Under the pieces are notes generated by a model. The model saw nothing but the letters and a program-made list of their open reading frames with translations, was not told where the DNA came from and did not search any database. Position numbers and translations under genes: made by a program. A DNA stretch of 64,000 nucleotides from Pukyongiella litopenaei (GTDB lineage Bacteria; Pseudomonadota; Alphaproteobacteria; Rhodobacterales; Rhodobacteraceae), in assembly GCF_003008555.2 (NCBI RefSeq), contig NZ_CP027665.1, positions 1,426,001 through 1,490,000 of the forward strand, in the 5' to 3' direction. Position 1 is the stretch's first letter. Each line of letters starts with the position of its first letter. This document shows positions 61,315 through 64,000 of this stretch, in pieces.

Positions 61315-63648
61315 ATGAAGCAGTTCATTGTTGCAGGGGCCATAGCGGTCCTTTCCACTCAGGTGCATGCCCAGGACTGGCCTGACCGCAGCAGGTTGCC
61401 GGTGCCGCTCGCCCCGTTCGAGGGCACAATCGGCGAGACCTATCAGGACTCCACGTCGGACTGGCAGGAACCGGTCGCCGCACCCGAAGGCGCGCCCAAT
61501 GTCATCGTCATCCTGCTCGATGACGTGGGCTTTGGCCAGACATCCACCTTCGGCGGGCTGATCCCCACCCCCGCGCTCGACCAACTGGCCGAGGAAGGGT
61601 TGCGCTTCACCCGCTTTCACACCACCGCCATTTGCGGGCCGTCGCGTGCGGCGCTGCTGACCGGACGCAACCACCACAGCTCGGGCAACGGCTTCCTGAT
61701 GGAATGGGCCACAGGCTTTCCGAGTTACTCGACCATGCTGCCCAAGGAGACGGTCACCATAGCCGAGATCCTCAAGGACAATGGTTACGCCACATGGTGG
61801 TTCGGCAAGAACCACAACACCCCTGACTGGGAGCAGACCGTCACCGGACCCTTCGACCGCTGGCCGACCGGTATGGGCTTTGACTATTTCTACGGTTTCA
61901 ATTCCGGCGAGACGCACCAGTATTACCCGGTTCTGTTCGAAAACACGGTGCCAGTCGAACCGGAACAGTCCCCTGAAGAGGGCTACCACTTCATGACCGA
62001 CATGACCGACAGGGCCATCGCGCGGATGAAGTTCGCCAAGTCGGTCGCACCAAACAAACCGTTCTTCATGTATTTTGCCCCCGGAGCAATGCACGCGCCG
62101 CACCATGTCACCGGCGAATGGCGGGAACAGTTCGATGGCGCCTTCGACATGGGCTGGGAGGCCTATCGGGAGCAGGTCTTCGCGCGGCAGCAGGAAATGG
62201 GCATCGTCCCCGAGGGCACGGAACTGACGCCGCGCCCTGACTGGGTGCCTGCCTGGGATACGCTCAACGACGACCAGAAGGAGGTATACAATGCGCTCTT
62301 CGAGAACTTCGCGGGCTACTTCGCCTACACCGATCACGAGGTTGGGCGGTTGCTCGACGCAGTGAAGCAACTGCCCGACGCCGAGAATACGATGGTGGTC
62401 TACATCGTCGGAGACAACGGCGCCTCCTCCGAGGGTGGGCCGGATGGAACGCTCAACGAGATCATGAACCTCAACGGCATTCCTTCAGACATCGAAGATA
62501 TCAAGGCAAACCTCGACAAGCTCGGTGGGCCGGACTCCGAGCCGCACTATCCCGTGGGCTGGGCCTGGGCGGGTAATACGCCCTTCCAGTGGGTCAAACA
62601 GGTGGCCTCGCACTTGGGCGGAACGCGCAACCCGATGGTGATCAGCTGGCCCGCGCGGATCGAACATGACGATGCGCCGCGCACGGCGTTCCTGCATCTC
62701 GTGGACGTGGTGCCGACCATTCTCGAGGCGGCGCGCATCCCAATGCCAGACTCTGTAGACGGCATCGAACAGAAGCCGCTTGAGGGCGAAAGCTTCCTCG
62801 CCAGCTTTACCGATCCCGGCTACAAGGGCCGCACGCAGCAGTATTTCGAGGTCTTCTCGAACCGTTCGATGTATGCGGATGGGTGGAAGGCAAACGCCCA
62901 GCATACCTTCCCGTGGCGGCAGGATTTTGCGCCTGGCAACTGGGATGAGGACAAATGGGAACTCTACAACCTTGAGGACGACTTTTCAGAAGCCAACGAC
63001 CTTGCAGCCGAGAACCCTGAAAAGCTGGAAGAACTGAAGGCGATGCTGGACGAAGCCTTCGAGAAATACGGTGTGCTGCCGCTGGATGACCGCGGCGCAG
63101 GCCGCCTTGCCAGCGTCAAACCGCCGGTTCCGGGAGCCGACGAAGGGGCCACGACCTACACCTATTACGAAGGGGCGATCCGCATTGCCGAACCCGCAGC
63201 ACCGCCGATGAAGAACCGCTCCTGGACGCTGACGGCCAAGGTCGAGACTGAGGGCGCCGAAACCGGGGGCGTGATCATGGGCTTCGGCGGTGTCGCCGCC
63301 GGAATGGTGCTCTACCTCGACGGCGGCGTGCCGATCTTCGACTATAATCTTTTCGAGGAACATACCGTTTTGCAGGGCGCCGAGCCGCTTTCGGCGGGCA
63401 AAACCGAAATCAAAGTCGATTTCGCCTACCAGGGCGCGGAAGGCGAAGCAGGCAAGGGCGCCGAGATCACCATGTCAGTGAATGGCGCCGAGGTGGCGAC
63501 TGGTTCTATGGAGTCCACTGTCGCGGGCCGTTTCGGCATCGACACCTTCGGGATCGGCGAGGACAGTGGCCAACCGGTGACCACCGCCTACGAACCTCCC
63601 TTCGCCTTCACTGGCGCCATTGAAAGTGTGGTCGTCGAAGTACAATAG
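61315..63648 (+). CDS. Exported arylsulfatase
   Basis: The protein has 777 residues. The signal peptide [19 protein letters not shown] is cleaved before QDWP. The sulfatase core begins [20 protein letters not shown] (metal ligands Asp69 and Asp70). The formylglycine site is Cys107 in [13 protein letters not shown] (C-x-P-S-R), followed by [31 protein letters not shown] and [13 protein letters not shown]. After about residue 560 a beta-rich C-terminal extension of about 190 residues follows, as in long arylsulfatases. It hydrolyses a sulfate ester outside the cytoplasm. AAAGG precedes the ATG. Activity requires a formylglycine-generating enzyme encoded elsewhere. Confidence 0.93.
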   Translation: MKQFIVAGAIAVLSTQVHAQDWPDRSRLPVPLAPFEGTIGETYQDSTSDWQEPVAAPEGAPNVIVILLDDVGFGQTSTFGGLIPTPALDQLAEEGLRFTRFHTTAICGPSRAALLTGRNHHSSGNGFLMEWATGFPSYSTMLPKETVTIAEILKDNGYATWWFGKNHNTPDWEQTVTGPFDRWPTGMGFDYFYGFNSGETHQYYPVLFENTVPVEPEQSPEEGYHFMTDMTDRAIARMKFAKSVAPNKPFFMYFAPGAMHAPHHVTGEWREQFDGAFDMGWEAYREQVFARQQEMGIVPEGTELTPRPDWVPAWDTLNDDQKEVYNALFENFAGYFAYTDHEVGRLLDAVKQLPDAENTMVVYIVGDNGASSEGGPDGTLNEIMNLNGIPSDIEDIKANLDKLGGPDSEPHYPVGWAWAGNTPFQWVKQVASHLGGTRNPMVISWPARIEHDDAPRTAFLHLVDVVPTILEAARIPMPDSVDGIEQKPLEGESFLASFTDPGYKGRTQQYFEVFSNRSMYADGWKANAQHTFPWRQDFAPGNWDEDKWELYNLEDDFSEANDLAAENPEKLEELKAMLDEAFEKYGVLPLDDRGAGRLASVKPPVPGADEGATTYTYYEGAIRIAEPAAPPMKNRSWTLTAKVETEGAETGGVIMGFGGVAAGMVLYLDGGVPIFDYNLFEEHTVLQGAEPLSAGKTEIKVDFAYQGAEGEAGKGAEITMSVNGAEVATGSMESTVAGRFGIDTFGIGEDSGQPVTTAYEPPFAFTGAIESVVVEVQ

Positions 63649-64000
63649 CCGGGAAGATCCCGGGCGACGTCCCACTATCCGCCCCTAACAGCAAGAGCGA
63701 CGTAACCCGGTCCGGAGGCGACCTTCGCGAGAGGACCCGTCGCCGTGCTGCAGCATCCCTGAAGCCAACATTGGTGGAAAGCGGCTAACCTTGCTCAGAA
63801 AGCGGGTCATTGTGGCGACCGCGAATAGTGCTTAAGACCGCGTCAACGAGGGATGTGATAGTCTTGGACAGCCGTTCTACTATGGGGATAGTCTGTCGAC
63901 GGAGGAACTTTTCGAGACGTTCATGCCTATTCCCGATTTTGCAGCACACGGCGCTCTGCCGCCGTTCATTTCAGGTCATGCCACGATTCCAGCCGCGCGG
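63649..64000. other. Right-hand end, no gene recognised
   Basis: No open frame here has a ribosome site or family resemblance. A short inverted repeat CCGGGAAGATCCCGG follows the sulfatase stop but has no T-run. The last 150 bases could be the upstream part of a gene outside the window. Confidence 0.3.

Noticed and set aside
1-64000. CRISPR arrays, tRNA or rRNA genes, integrase-type attachment sites
   Set aside because: I looked for evenly spaced repeats, cloverleaf patterns and rRNA-like stretches and saw none. A dedicated tRNA and CRISPR scan would settle it.

Overview
The window looks like accessory DNA from a high-GC alphaproteobacterium, most likely of the Rhodobacterales (Roseobacter/Rhodobacteraceae type). 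The signs are dense ATGA-overlapped catabolic operons with strong GGAGG ribosome sites, a Hint-domain protein, a DUF1127 protein, DUF1254 and IorAB-type enzymes, and IS3, IS5, IS6 and IS481 remnants. I saw no rRNA, tRNA, CRISPR array, replication origin or core housekeeping operon. A chromid, plasmid or genomic island would fit. All family names come from reading the sequence, not from a database search.

Layout. 0-3.2 kb: two Rnk/GreA-like regulators, a DUF1127 protein, a small hypothetical and a Hint/lamin-tail protein. 3.5-10.7 kb: a peptide-type ABC importer operon with its own GntR regulator and an amidase. 10.7-13.2 kb: transposase scraps joined to an internally deleted type I restriction HsdR, then a hairpin-rich segment ending in a terminator. 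13.4-24.7 kb: a nine-gene minus-strand operon with an RbsABC-type importer, a SorC regulator, an aldo/keto reductase, a GlpD-like dehydrogenase, a LsrF/DhnA-type aldolase, an L-xylulose-kinase-like FGGY kinase and a GMC oxidoreductase. It is probably a polyol or rare-sugar pathway through phosphorylated intermediates. 25.4-34.8 kb: an EamA fragment, an HxlR regulator divergent from a methyltransferase, a PLP decarboxylase, two DUF1254 proteins bracketed by an imperfect direct repeat, and a DUF5602/cupredoxin/ECF-sigma operon. 35-44.9 kb: a GntR regulator divergent from a second peptide-type ABC importer operon that carries a cytosine-deaminase-like enzyme, a second amidohydrolase with an altered metal site and a flavin reductase. 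This suggests N-heterocycle salvage. 45-51.4 kb: an IS481/CDF fusion remnant, an ankyrin lipoprotein-deaminase-MFS operon, a second ankyrin protein, a secreted HbpS/GlcG-like protein and a two-component system. 51.5-56.6 kb: stacked IS remnants, then a flavodoxin-like protein, a molybdenum hydroxylase pair and a divergent TetR. 56.6-60.4 kb: a dead IS6 element and a heap of truncated phage and defence genes, in which one intact, unrecognised gene sits behind two near-identical 25-bp palindromes. 60.4-63.7 kb: a Crp/Fnr regulator and a secreted arylsulfatase.

Recurring patterns. Each of the three ABC importer operons has a perfect GC-rich hairpin straight after its solute-binding-protein gene. 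Local regulators are paired with palindromes at the promoters they probably control. The fragments of restriction, anti-phage and prophage genes (HsdR, DUF1156, capsid protein, cytosine methyltransferase) mark an old defence or prophage hot spot. The strongest candidate for something undescribed is the 184-residue protein at 58957-59511 with its twin operators. The polyol operon and the second heterocycle-type operon are the best candidates for uncharacterised metabolic pathways.
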